DNA of 26,978 bases from Alphaproteobacteria bacterium (lineage in GTDB: Bacteria; Pseudomonadota; Alphaproteobacteria; Rs-D84): assembly GCA_016285415.1 (NCBI GenBank), contig JAEEQU010000004.1, positions 1 through 26,978 on the forward strand, read 5' to 3'. Both the position numbers and the translations under genes were made by a program. The notes under the pieces were generated by a model. It was not told the DNA's origin. It saw only the letters and a program-made list of their open reading frames with translations, and searched no databases. Within the stretch, counting starts at the first letter, position 1, and each line of letters begins with the position of its first letter. Shown here in pieces: positions 1 to 7,323 of the stretch.

Positions 1-649
1 CCCGCCCAAGATTTTGAAGCGCCAACAGCATACGTTCATCGGTAACCCCGATTGCATCTTGGAAAATATGACGATTCTGGCGAATTTTTACACGTGTATA
101 ATGTGGGTCATCGTTCATTTCATCCGAAAAATATTTGATATTATTGTCATCGCAATATTTTTTTAATTCCGCCCGAAATACATTTAACAGTGGTCGCAGA
201 ATTGTGATTCCATCATTTGACCCTATACTGCGCATCGCTGCAAGGCCATAGACACCACTGCCCCGAGCAAGATTCATCCAAAATGTTTCAATTTGGTCAT
301 CGGCCTGGTGTGCGGTAATGATATATTTAATGTTATTTTCATGGCAGAAATCTGTCATAAATTTATATCGCGCCAGACGCGCCGCATCTTCCAAACCATT
401 TTCTGGTTTTTCCCCGCGCCAATAAAATACGTGGCACGGCACATTTAATTTCTTGCACAAATCTTGGACATACGCGGTTTCTGTATCAGCCGCGGCACGC
501 AGACAATGGTTGACATGTAAACACACCACATCCATGCCCATTTCCACCAGCCAGTGCAACAGCGCCACCGAATCAACACCGCCACTGACCCCGACGGCCA
601 TTTTTTGTCCGACAAATTTTTGCATAAAATCGATAAAATTCTTATTCAT
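1..649 (-). CDS. tilS: tRNA(Ile)-lysidine synthase, N-terminal part (runs off the window)
   Basis: TilS ligates lysine to C34 of the CAU-anticodon tRNA-Ile in the cytoplasm, so that it reads AUA codons; it is usually essential. Translating the reverse strand gives an N-terminal PP-loop ATPase domain with SGGVDS at residues 22-27, then the family's conserved stretches LHVNH, DAARLARY and TAHQADDQIETF. The reading frame is open from the ATG at 649 to the window edge, so about 216 residues are present and the C-terminal part lies outside. No clear Shine-Dalgarno precedes the ATG; no alternative in-frame start fits the family better. It is divergent from the LOG gene. Identification is by family motifs and is secure. 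Confidence 0.93.
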   Translation of the reverse strand, partial: MNKNFIDFMQKFVGQKMAVGVSGGVDSVALLHWLVEMGMDVVCLHVNHCLRAAADTETAYVQDLCKKLNVPCHVFYWRGEKPENGLEDAARLARYKFMTDFCHENNIKYIITAHQADDQIETFWMNLARGSGVYGLAAMRSIGSNDGITILRPLLNVFRAELKKYCDDNNIKYFSDEMNDDPHYTRVKIRQNRHIFQDAIGVTDERMLLALQNLGR

Positions 650-664
650 GGTTTGAATATTTTA

Positions 665-673
665 TGATATAAT
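665..673 (+). promoter_or_regulatory. Extended -10 promoter of the LOG gene
   Basis: TGATATAAT reads as TGn followed by a perfect TATAAT. No good -35 lies 16-18 nt upstream, which fits an extended -10 promoter. Transcription would begin near 680, giving a leader of about 17 nt that contains the AAAGGA ribosome binding site. Confidence 0.6.
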
Positions 674-696
674 TTCCAAAAATAAAGGAAAAAGAT

Positions 697-1254
697 ATGG
701 GACACAAAATCAAAACCGTTGCGGTTTATTGCAGTCATACATTTGGTTTATACCCCGAATTTATGCAAGATGCCGAATTAATTGGTGAACTTATCGCGAA
801 AAATGGTCTAAACATGGTATTTGGGGGTGGTAATGTTGGTTTAATGGGTACGGTTGCCAGTGCGGCACTTGAAAATGGGGCGCATGTAACTGGAATTTCA
901 ACCGAACATGTTGTCGCACTTCAAGAACCGGTCCACAAACAAATAGACGTTGAAATTGTTGGCGGGGTAAATGAACGGAAACAAAAAATGTATGAATTAT
1001 CCGATGCATTTATCATATTACCTGGGGGCATTGGGACATTGAACGAGGTAACAGATATCTTAACCATGCAACAGATTGGTGAAACCAGCAAACCGATATT
1101 CTTTTTGAACACCTGTCGTTTTTGGGCATCGTTCCATGATTTGATTGTTGATATGTTAAACAATAAATTTATTGAGACATTGGACGATTATAAAGTTATT
1201 ATTTGCGCCACCCCCGACGAAGTCATTGATGGTATTTTACATTACAAGGCCTAA
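697..1254 (+). CDS. LOG family protein (nucleotide 5'-monophosphate phosphoribohydrolase type)
   Basis: This 185-residue protein belongs to the LOG/'lysine decarboxylase-like' family, whose studied members release the base from (cytokinin) nucleoside 5'-monophosphates in the cytoplasm. Visible signatures are the nucleotide-binding GGGNVGLMG at 43-51, NERKQKM at 92-98 (family ERK..M) and the hallmark PGGIGTLNE at 109-117. The length is normal for the family. AAAGGA sits about 8 nt before the ATG. The gene converges on the DUF167 gene and the two stop codons overlap by 4 nt with no terminator between them. In bacteria without known cytokinin use the physiological substrate is uncertain; nucleotide housekeeping is the safer reading. 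Confidence 0.88.
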   Translation: MGHKIKTVAVYCSHTFGLYPEFMQDAELIGELIAKNGLNMVFGGGNVGLMGTVASAALENGAHVTGISTEHVVALQEPVHKQIDVEIVGGVNERKQKMYELSDAFIILPGGIGTLNEVTDILTMQQIGETSKPIFFLNTCRFWASFHDLIVDMLNNKFIETLDDYKVIICATPDEVIDGILHYKA

Positions 1255-1472
1255 GGGATTTCAATAACTTTATCGCGCGAAGTTTCGCCACGCACAATTT
1301 TTATCTGTGATTTTGGAATCTTAAAATATTCCGCCAGCATTTTTATAACCGCAGCATTTGCCGCACCGTCCACTGGTGCGGCGGTTATATGCACGCGATA
1401 TGCTCCAGAATCATCTATATCTATTTTGTTTTGACGCGCACGCGGAATTACGCGCAAATTTATTTTTCGCAT
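1251..1472 (-). CDS. DUF167 / YggU family protein
   Basis: A 73-residue protein of the small DUF167 (UPF0235, YggU) family. The conserved C-terminal pattern is visible: PVDGAANAAVIKMLAEYF followed by the IKIVRGETSRDK segment. The biochemical function of the family is unknown. I chose the ATG at 1472 over an upstream in-frame ATG at 1499 because the family begins with a short stretch before the LRVIPRA strand and because AAGGAA lies a few bases upstream of 1472. The start overlaps the end of the HIT gene by 13 nt, so the two are likely translated from one mRNA and may be coupled. Confidence 0.85.
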   Translation of the reverse strand: MRKINLRVIPRARQNKIDIDDSGAYRVHITAAPVDGAANAAVIKMLAEYFKIPKSQIKIVRGETSRDKVIEIP

Positions 1473-1846
1473 AACATTTCCTTCATCAAATTTATGCATG
1501 CGGGTGTTTTTTCACCGGCAATCAAATGCAAATGGAAATGAAACACACTTTGGTTAAACAATGGTGCGGACAGCCCTGCATTTGCAAACACATTAAATTC
1601 GCCATCTACGCCCAATGCTTCGGCGGTCTTGGAAAAGCAATCCCAAAAACCCGTCTGTTCTTTGGCCGATGCCCGACGGACAAAATCAAGAATATTTTCA
1701 TATTCGCCACGTGGAATTACCAAAACATGTTTGTCACACATTGGATTCACATCATAGAAAGACATTGCGTATTCGTTTTCATAAACCTTTTTTGACGGAA
1801 TTTCACCGCGAATAATTTTTGCAAAAACATTATTTGAATCGTACAT
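1460..1846 (-). CDS. HIT family protein (histidine triad nucleotide-binding)
   Basis: HIT proteins of the Hint branch hydrolyse nucleoside phosphoramidates, adenylates or related AMP-linked compounds in the cytoplasm. The 128-residue product starts with the typical N-terminal segment VFAKIIRGEIPSKKVYE and carries the triad HFHLHL at 103-108 close to the C-terminus, as expected. The longer frame begins at 1921, but the ATG at 1846 is preceded by a strong GGGGGA ribosome binding site and gives the usual family start. The gene is first in a two-gene leftward unit with DUF167. The exact substrate cannot be told from sequence. Confidence 0.9.
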   Translation of the reverse strand: MYDSNNVFAKIIRGEIPSKKVYENEYAMSFYDVNPMCDKHVLVIPRGEYENILDFVRRASAKEQTGFWDCFSKTAEALGVDGEFNVFANAGLSAPLFNQSVFHFHLHLIAGEKTPACINLMKEMLCEK

Positions 1847-1875
1847 AAAATCCCCCTTTTTGCTAAACAGTCGGG

Positions 1876-1905
1876 ATTTTACAAAAAAACATATCATATA
1901 TTCAA
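1876..1905 (-). promoter_or_regulatory. Predicted promoter of the HIT-DUF167 operon
   Basis: On the reverse strand TTGAAT (1905-1900) and TAAAAT (1881-1876) are separated by 18 nt. The start would fall near 1869, about 25 nt upstream of the HIT ATG. It is divergent from the groES promoter. Confidence 0.5.
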
Positions 1906-1943
1906 TAAAATATTTTACCACAGATAGCGTTGCATTGACCCCA

Positions 1944-1972
1944 CTTGAAATCGTTAATTTTAGTATTATATT
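1944..1972 (+). promoter_or_regulatory. Predicted groESL promoter, possibly RpoH-type
   Basis: TTGAAA (1945-1950), a 16-nt spacer and TATATT (1967-1972) make a plausible sigma-70-type promoter. The same bases also fit the alphaproteobacterial heat-shock pattern: CTTG (1944-1947), 17 nt, then ATTATAT, which matches CYTATNT at all but the first position. No CIRCE inverted repeat was found, which favours RpoH control over HrcA control. This is inference from consensus matching only. Confidence 0.45.
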
Positions 1973-2011
1973 TCTGTCAACGGCATAGTATTGTATATAA
2001 AAGGAGTTATT

Positions 2012-2320
2012 ATGTTTAAACCATTAAATAACTATGTTTTAATCCAAAGAATTGAAGAAGAAAACAAAACCGCCGGTGGAATCATTATTCCCGATACGGC
2101 CAAGGAAAAGCCAAGCCGCGGCTGTGTAATTGCGGTTGGTGACGGTGCATTTGAAAACGGCGCACGCGTTCCGATGACGGTCAAGGCGGGCGATACGGTC
2201 CTGTTTGCAAAATGGGCGGCATCCGCGAACGAGGTTAAAATTGACGGAACGGAATACGTTCTTATCAAAGAATCTGATATTTTGGGTATTCTGCCTGAAA
2301 AACGGTACGCATATAAATAA
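2012..2320 (+). CDS. groES: Co-chaperonin GroES
   Basis: The 102-residue product is the 10-kDa lid of the GroEL-GroES folding chamber in the cytoplasm. It starts MFKPLNNYVLIQR, has the mobile loop GGIIIPDTAKEKP around residues 24-36, and ends in the conserved ESDILGIL. An upstream in-frame ATG at 1991 was rejected because AAGGAG lies 7 nt before the ATG at 2012 and the family starts there. It lies 14 nt upstream of groEL and forms the standard groESL operon with it. Confidence 0.97.
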   Translation: MFKPLNNYVLIQRIEEENKTAGGIIIPDTAKEKPSRGCVIAVGDGAFENGARVPMTVKAGDTVLFAKWAASANEVKIDGTEYVLIKESDILGILPEKRYAYK

Positions 2321-2334
2321 AAGGGGTATAGATT

Positions 2335-3954
2335 ATGGCAAAAGAAATCTTATTTGATACAGATAAACTTGCGGCGGGTGTTGATAAATTGGCAAACGCC
2401 GTAAAAATCACCATGGGACCCAAGGGTCGCACGGTTGTAATTGATAAATCTTATGGTGCACCGGTTGCAACCAAAGACGGTGTTACCGTGGCCAAGGCAG
2501 TGTCTTTAAAAGACCCAACCGAAAACATTGGCGCACGCATGATCCAAGAAGTCGCCAAAAAGGCGGGCGATGATGCCGGTGACGGCACAACAACTGCAAC
2601 GGTGCTGGCACAGAAAATTGTTCGTGAAGGTCGCCGCGTTATTGCCGCAGGTATGAACCCAATGGACATTAAACGCGGAATTGATTTGGCAACAAACGCC
2701 GTTGTCGCAGACATTGAATCACATGCGCGTCCGGTTAAAAACAGTTCTGAAATTGCCCAGGTCGCAACTATTTCGGCGAACGGCGATGCGGATATTGGTA
2801 AAAAGATTGCCGACGCCATGGAAAAGGTTGGCAAAGAAGGTGTTATTACCGTTGAAGAAGCCAAGGGATTGGACACCGAAATTGACGTGGTTGAAGGCAT
2901 GCAATTTGACCAAGGATTTATGTCCCCATATTTCGTCAGCAACAGTGAAAAAATGTTAGCGGAATTGGACAACGCACAAATCTTGGTTTCCGAAAAGAAA
3001 ATTACGGGGCTTCAGGCATTATTACCAATTTTGGAACCAATCGCCCAACAGGGTCGTCAATTATTGATTATCGCCGAAGATGTTGAATCCGAAGCGTTGG
3101 CGACATTGGTTCTGAACCGTCTGCGTGGCGGTCTGAAAGTTTGTGCGGTCAAGGCCCCCGGTTTCGGCGATCGTCGCAAGGCAATGTTGCAAGATATCGC
3201 AATTGTGACCGGTGCAACGGTTATATCCGATGATATGGGTATGACATTTGATAATATCACACCGGCGGTTTTGGGTTCGGCAAAACGCGTTGTTGTTGAT
3301 AAATCGTCTACGTTAATCGTTGGTGGCGCGGGCGACAAGGGCGCAATTGCAAACCGTGCCGATGAAATCCGTAAACAGATTAAAGAAAGCACCAGCGATT
3401 ACGACCGCGAAAAATTGGCGGAACGCCTTGCTAAACTGGTTGGTGGTGTCGCGGTTATTAAGGTTGGCGGCATGACCGAAGTAGAGGTCAAAGAAAAGAA
3501 AGACCGCGTTGATGACGCATTGGCGGCAACACGCGCCGCGGTTGCGGACGGTATTGTTGCCGGTGGCGGTGTCGCATTGGTTCGCGCAACATCCGCACTG
3601 GATAAGGTTAAGGGTGAAAATACCGATCAAAATGTCGGAATTGACATTGTCCGCCGCGCAATCGTTGCACCGTGTGCACAAATTGCCGAAAACGCGGGCG
3701 TATCGGGCGAAATTGTCGTTGGCAAAGTTTCCGAATCAAAAGATTACAATTTCGGGTACAACGCACAAACCGACGAATATGTTGATATGATGCGGGCGGG
3801 AATTATTGACCCGGCCAAAGTGGTTAAAACCGCGATTATGGCGGCGGCATCCACCGCGGGCGTATTGTTAACAACCGGCGCAGTTATGTCGGAAATTCCC
3901 GAAGAAAAATCATCCGCCCCACAAATGCCCGCCGGCATGCCGGGAATGATGTAG
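2335..3954 (+). CDS. groEL: Chaperonin GroEL
   Basis: The 539-residue 60-kDa chaperonin forms the double-ring, ATP-driven protein-folding machine. Conserved features include KITMGPKGRTVVIDKS and GDGTTTATVLAQ of the ATP-binding equatorial domain near the N-terminus, the apical domain in the middle, and a Gly/Met-rich tail ending MPAGMPGMM. AAAGGGG precedes the ATG. The TAG stop is the first element of a degenerate 7-nt repeat that leads into the terminator hairpin. Codon use is regular, as expected for an abundant protein. There is no sign of a second groEL copy in the window. Confidence 0.98.
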   Translation: MAKEILFDTDKLAAGVDKLANAVKITMGPKGRTVVIDKSYGAPVATKDGVTVAKAVSLKDPTENIGARMIQEVAKKAGDDAGDGTTTATVLAQKIVREGRRVIAAGMNPMDIKRGIDLATNAVVADIESHARPVKNSSEIAQVATISANGDADIGKKIADAMEKVGKEGVITVEEAKGLDTEIDVVEGMQFDQGFMSPYFVSNSEKMLAELDNAQILVSEKKITGLQALLPILEPIAQQGRQLLIIAEDVESEALATLVLNRLRGGLKVCAVKAPGFGDRRKAMLQDIAIVTGATVISDDMGMTFDNITPAVLGSAKRVVVDKSSTLIVGGAGDKGAIANRADEIRKQIKESTSDYDREKLAERLAKLVGGVAVIKVGGMTEVEVKEKKDRVDDALAATRAAVADGIVAGGGVALVRATSALDKVKGENTDQNVGIDIVRRAIVAPCAQIAENAGVSGEIVVGKVSESKDYNFGYNAQTDEYVDMMRAGIIDPAKVVKTAIMAAASTAGVLLTTGAVMSEIPEEKSSAPQMPAGMPGMM

Positions 3955-4056
3955 GGCAAGTTGTAAGTGATTAGTTGTTAGTGAGAAGTAAAAACGGTTG
4001 CGATTGCAACCGTTTTACTAACCACTTACACTAACACTAACCACTATTCACTTGCC
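3952..4056. repeat. Imperfect ~105 bp palindrome built from TAGTGGT-like heptads
   Basis: The two arms start and end with GGCAAGT/ACTTGCC (3955-3961 and 4050-4056) and meet at a perfect 11-bp hairpin at 3991-4016. Each arm is made of degenerate TAGTGGT-type units with a period of about 7 nt. The right arm shares an exact 17-mer (4017-4033) with the repeat downstream of mscS (24509-24525). The left arm shares TTAGTTGTTAGTG with the repeat after the MotB-like gene. No flanking direct duplication was seen. The left end includes the groEL stop codon and the right end contains the first bases of the recO -35 box. Confidence 0.8.
3991..4020 (+). terminator. Rho-independent terminator of groESL
   Basis: AAAACGGTTGC (3991-4001) and GCAACCGTTTT (4006-4016) form a perfect 11-bp stem with a GATT loop. 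The T-run is the 3' side of the stem, so the structure could work in both directions. It is the core of the larger palindrome. Confidence 0.8.
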
Positions 4057-4081
4057 ACGACATACGCAAAGTTTATATAAT
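4052..4081 (+). promoter_or_regulatory. Strong predicted recO promoter giving a leaderless start
   Basis: TTGCCA (4052-4057) and TATAAT (4076-4081) are 18 nt apart. Transcription would start near 4088-4089, exactly at the ATG chosen for recO. The -35 box overlaps the right end of the palindromic repeat. Confidence 0.65.
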
Positions 4082-4088
4082 GTTCCTT

Positions 4089-4751
4089 ATGAAATTGGAA
4101 TCGCCCGGAATTTTAATTGCACTGCGACCATTTGACGAGAAAAATGCTATCGCACACATATTCACACGTGAACATGGTTTAATGTCAGGCATGATGCGTG
4201 GCGCAATTATTGCGAAAACAAATAAGGCACTGGTTGGACAAATTGGGTTGGCAACATGGAATGCGCGCCTTGATTCCGCGTTGGGTGTTTTTCATTGGGA
4301 AAGTGAAAGAAACCTTGCCGCACCAATTATGATAAATGCACAGAAACTTTCATTTATGAATTCTGCATTTGATTTGATTTGCACAATGTTGCCCGAACGC
4401 GAACCATATATAAATTTATATGACAAAACGGTTGAACTGTTATGCGCCCTGCCCCATGCCGAAAATCCAACCAACGAATATGTTAATTGGGAGATTTGCC
4501 TGCTGGGTGAATTGGGTTATGCGTTGGACCTGACGCATTGTTCGGGATGCGGCAAAACAACCGACCTGAATTACATATCGCCAAAAACCGCACGCGCCGT
4601 ATGTGATTCTTGCGCGGCGCCATATTTATCCGTCCTGTATAAAATGCCGGTAACATTAGATACAACATTAAAATTTCTTGGAAAAATCTGTTCAGCCCAA
4701 GGCGGTGGCATACCAAATTCGCGAATTTTATTGAATAATAAAAAAATTTAA
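4089..4751 (+). CDS. recO: DNA repair protein RecO
   Basis: RecO works with RecR to load RecA on SSB-coated single-stranded DNA in the RecF recombination pathway. The 220-residue product has the N-terminal OB-fold start (SPGILIALRPFDEKNAI, then FTREHGLMSGMMRGA), a helical middle and a zinc site with C151, C154, C172 and C175. An upstream ATG at 4080 would add three residues, but it lies inside the predicted TATAAT box; the ATG at 4089 coincides with the predicted transcription start. Neither has a Shine-Dalgarno, which fits a leaderless mRNA. Length is somewhat short but within the family's range. Confidence 0.88.
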   Translation: MKLESPGILIALRPFDEKNAIAHIFTREHGLMSGMMRGAIIAKTNKALVGQIGLATWNARLDSALGVFHWESERNLAAPIMINAQKLSFMNSAFDLICTMLPEREPYINLYDKTVELLCALPHAENPTNEYVNWEICLLGELGYALDLTHCSGCGKTTDLNYISPKTARAVCDSCAAPYLSVLYKMPVTLDTTLKFLGKICSAQGGGIPNSRILLNNKKI

Positions 4752-4759
4752 CATTTTTG

Positions 4760-4789
4760 TTGCAAATTCAATTTTTTTTCTGCTAAGAT
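4760..4789 (+). promoter_or_regulatory. Predicted promoter of the DsbA-like gene
   Basis: TTGCAA (4760-4765) and TAAGAT (4784-4789) are 18 nt apart, and TGC precedes the -10 as an extended element. The start would be near 4796, with the AAAGGAG ribosome site soon after. Confidence 0.55.
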
Positions 4790-4819
4790 AACACCGTTCA
4801 ACAAGCAAAGGAGAAAATC

Positions 4820-5632
4820 ATGTTTTGGACAATAGTCGTTCTGATTATCGGCATTGCACTGTTCTTGGTCGGTGGTTTCGCTGCCACGAATGGTAAGGCG
4901 CCAACATCCGTTGCATCAACCGTTATCAAATTGGTTGCTATCATTTTGATTGCGGCATGCACATCCCGTGTCGTTACAAAAACATATTTGACACGTACAA
5001 ACCCGGCCATCTTGCAAGAAATGGTTACTGCGATGCAGGAACAGCAACAGGCCGAAAAAAACAAAGCAATTCGTTCATACGTTAAATCAAACATGGGCGA
5101 AATGATTGCGGACGCTCCAATCTGGGGTAAAGAAGACGCAAAAAAGACAATCTTTTTGTGGTCTGATTATTCATGCCCATATTGCCGCCGTGTCCACAGT
5201 GAATTGGCACGTGTAATGGCGGAACGTGACGACGTTCGCGTTGTGTTAAAGAACTTCTCTATCCATGGCGACTTATCTGATGCACCGGCAAAAGCGGTTA
5301 TCGCTGCAAAGATTCAAGGCAATGACAAAGCCGCAGCATTGGATAAAAAGTTGATGGAAAAAGAATATTACAGCCAAGAAGATATGAAAGATCGTTCTAA
5401 ATTGGGTGCCAAGGTTCAAAAGAACGTTATGGCTTTGGCGGCCGAAGTTGGTTTGGACACCGCACAATTGGAACGTGATATGAAAGGACCAGTTGTCGCA
5501 CGTGAAATCAAAAACGTTCGTGATTTGGCACAACAGTTTGATATCAGTGGCACACCGTTCTTGATTATCGGCGACCAGGCATTCCCAGGTGCCCTTCCAT
5601 ATGCTCAGATTATGGAAGCGTTGGATAAATAA
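4820..5632 (+). CDS. Membrane-anchored DsbA-family thiol oxidoreductase
   Basis: Proteins of this type form or rearrange disulfides in envelope proteins. The 270-residue product has two N-terminal hydrophobic segments (about 2-22 and 31-48), a short charged linker, and a thioredoxin/DsbA fold with the active site C119-P-Y-C122 in a DYSCPYCRRVH context and the cis-proline loop GTPFLIIG (T245-P246). CPYC and the inserted helical part are as in 27-kDa outer-membrane-type and DsbA-like proteins of alphaproteobacteria. AAAGGAG precedes the ATG. Residues 43-47 (LIAAC) resemble a lipobox, but after two hydrophobic segments, so the topology is unclear. The cysteine-rich product at 25449 would be a plausible type of client; that link is inference. 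Confidence 0.85.
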   Translation: MFWTIVVLIIGIALFLVGGFAATNGKAPTSVASTVIKLVAIILIAACTSRVVTKTYLTRTNPAILQEMVTAMQEQQQAEKNKAIRSYVKSNMGEMIADAPIWGKEDAKKTIFLWSDYSCPYCRRVHSELARVMAERDDVRVVLKNFSIHGDLSDAPAKAVIAAKIQGNDKAAALDKKLMEKEYYSQEDMKDRSKLGAKVQKNVMALAAEVGLDTAQLERDMKGPVVAREIKNVRDLAQQFDISGTPFLIIGDQAFPGALPYAQIMEALDK

Positions 5633-5650
5633 TCAAAACAGAACTTTAAA

Positions 5651-5676
5651 AAATCCGCCAATATGGCGGGTTTTTT
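5651..5676. terminator. Bidirectional terminator after the DsbA-like gene
   Basis: CCGCCA (5655-5660), loop ATA and TGGCGG (5664-5669) are flanked by an A-run on the left and GTTTTTT on the right. It can stop the DsbA-like gene rightward and the convergent 5675 gene leftward, whose stop codon lies within the T-run. Confidence 0.8.
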
Positions 5677-6346
5677 ATTTCTGATACTTATTTGTCTGGT
5701 AATTTGTATTTGCCATAAATTTATTATATTTTACTTTTCCACTCAACATATCTAAAACCAATGCTTCTAATGTTGGACAACGAATAAAAACAGAATCTAT
5801 GACTTTTGACATTTCGTCTTTGGCCCAAGATATCGCTTTGTTTTGGGCAAGTTTGTCTGTGATTGGCGTCGCATTTATTTTTGCATCTAAGACCAAACCA
5901 ATATTATTTATCTTGGCACGTTCACCCTTGGTCATATTTCCGATTATCAAATCTGCGACATCATATAAAACATTTTCATCCACATTTGAAACATTAATAT
6001 GCACATCATGCATATAACGTTTTATTATTGTTAATGCGAAACTTTTAGATTCGTGTCTTATGCCAACTAATTCCAATTCGGCAAACAAATATGCCAATAT
6101 CGCAAACAAAATTCCGGCATACATTGGCGCATGGGCATTTCTATCACTTGCCAACTTCTGAATAAAATTCTTATCTTTTGGGTTATGTTGCAGTTCATTT
6201 TCCGGTGCCACCACACCAACCAACACCCCAAATCCAAAACCACACAACATAACAACTAATGCATGTTTTATACCATTACGCCGCATATCGTGCGCATATT
6301 GTTTGGTATAACTTTTTGTCATCTTTTTTAAATTTTTACGCATCAT
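5675..6346 (-). CDS. Unknown protein with two membrane segments
   Basis: I do not recognise this 223-residue protein. The N-terminus is very basic (about residues 1-27), followed by a hydrophobic segment near 28-47, a short polar loop, a second segment near 76-93, and a soluble mixed-charge C-terminal domain of about 125 residues. With two segments, both ends would be on the same side, probably the cytoplasm given the positive N-terminus. It starts at tandem ATGs preceded by AAAGGAAAT. It has its own consensus-like promoter and appears monocistronic. It sits between the DsbA-like gene and the SGNH-like gene; neither neighbour suggests a role. Confidence 0.72.
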   Translation of the reverse strand: MMRKNLKKMTKSYTKQYAHDMRRNGIKHALVVMLCGFGFGVLVGVVAPENELQHNPKDKNFIQKLASDRNAHAPMYAGILFAILAYLFAELELVGIRHESKSFALTIIKRYMHDVHINVSNVDENVLYDVADLIIGNMTKGERAKINNIGLVLDAKINATPITDKLAQNKAISWAKDEMSKVIDSVFIRCPTLEALVLDMLSGKVKYNKFMANTNYQTNKYQK

Positions 6347-6369
6347 TATTTCCTTTGATTGCTAGCAAA

Positions 6370-6397
6370 ATATTACCATAAAAAATTTATTTGTCAA
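6370..6397 (-). promoter_or_regulatory. Predicted promoter of the 5675 gene
   Basis: On the reverse strand a perfect TTGACA (6397-6392) is followed after 16 nt by TAATAT (6375-6370), with TGG before the -10 as an extended element. The start would lie near 6363, about 17 nt before the ATG. Confidence 0.65.
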
Positions 6398-6433
6398 AAC
6401 TAATCGTCCGTTTTGCCCACAGGAACACCCTTA

Positions 6434-7297
6434 TCAACCCATTATTATCTTGTTAATTTTTGTGGTAACTTTCCGACCGCCACGTTCATTGCAATGGTCG
6501 CAATTGGCAAAATCAGAATCTTTAAAATCGGTATCATGCCCAAGATTTATCAATCGCACATCTTGATTGTGTTTCAGAAATTTAAACAGTTCCGCGAACA
6601 CTATTTTATCATCTGGTAAACAATCTGTATAATCTTTGCGATACGGTGGCAACACGACATAAACATTATGTCCTTTTTGCCGTGCCAATTCCACAATCTG
6701 TGCCAAATATTGAATTTGGTTGTTATTTCGGATTGTATTTTTTAAATGTCCTGTGGCGATCTTTTCTGTCTTATCGGAATGGCCAGAAATATAAAACGAT
6801 TTACCACGGTAATTATTCGGCACATTTGTCGTCGCCATTAAATTTTCTATATTCTTAACAATCCGCCTATCTACTGGATACATCTCGCACGCATAATCTA
6901 TACCATATAGAATTTTATATGGTACACAATGCAGACACTCTTTTGTTTTTTCCAATTGAAATCCGGAATGAAAAACGCTCCAAAACACAATCACATTTTT
7001 CAAGTTCTGACCTTTATGCTTTACCACATATTCATATAATTTATACATGCGGTATAAATCTTGGGATGAATTTGCCAAATTATAATCACGCGCCCTTGGA
7101 ATAAACGCGTCACGTCCATGCGAAGACCCAACAACAAGATTTTCTAAATTTTTGCATCTTTGCAATCCGACAAATTTGTATATATCACTTTTAAAATCGG
7201 GAATACAATGTGTATTAAAGTAAGAAAAAATTCTTATGCCACAAAAGTATATGTTTCTGAAACCATTGGGCAAACGCGTTTTACTAAATATTTTCAT
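6434..7297 (-). CDS. SGNH-hydrolase-like protein of unknown substrate
   Basis: The 287-residue protein resembles SGNH/DUF1574-type proteins that often sit in cell-surface polysaccharide loci. The first block reads NLVVGSSHGRDAF at 54-64, equivalent to the nucleophile GDSH/GSSH motif, and the last reads ANCDHCNERGGRK at 264-276, equivalent to the DxxHLNxxG motif. Position -3 to the catalytic-type His (H268) is Asn265 rather than the usual Asp, although Asp267 is next to it, so activity is doubtful or the dyad is arranged differently. No signal peptide is evident. A near-perfect promoter lies upstream, but there is no clear Shine-Dalgarno. Context suggests glycan acyl chemistry; this is inference. 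Confidence 0.68.
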   Translation of the reverse strand: MKIFSKTRLPNGFRNIYFCGIRIFSYFNTHCIPDFKSDIYKFVGLQRCKNLENLVVGSSHGRDAFIPRARDYNLANSSQDLYRMYKLYEYVVKHKGQNLKNVIVFWSVFHSGFQLEKTKECLHCVPYKILYGIDYACEMYPVDRRIVKNIENLMATTNVPNNYRGKSFYISGHSDKTEKIATGHLKNTIRNNNQIQYLAQIVELARQKGHNVYVVLPPYRKDYTDCLPDDKIVFAELFKFLKHNQDVRLINLGHDTDFKDSDFANCDHCNERGGRKVTTKINKIIMG

Positions 7298-7323
7298 ATT
7301 GTTTCGCTTTTATACTCTATGTA

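Noticed and set aside
453..656. Short rightward open frame within the first 650 bases
   Set aside because: The reverse strand is clearly tilS; this frame is its shadow.
2451..3959. Long reverse-strand open frames across groEL
   Set aside because: They are mirror frames of a strongly codon-biased gene, have no ribosome site and give no recognisable protein.
3955..4056. Insertion-sequence remnant or CRISPR-type repeat
   Set aside because: There is no transposase fragment or target duplication, and the units are contiguous without spacers.
6376..6425. Terminator between the SGNH-like gene and the 5675 gene
   Set aside because: Only a 6-bp A/T-rich pairing with a long loop is possible and there is no following T-run, so I do not call it.
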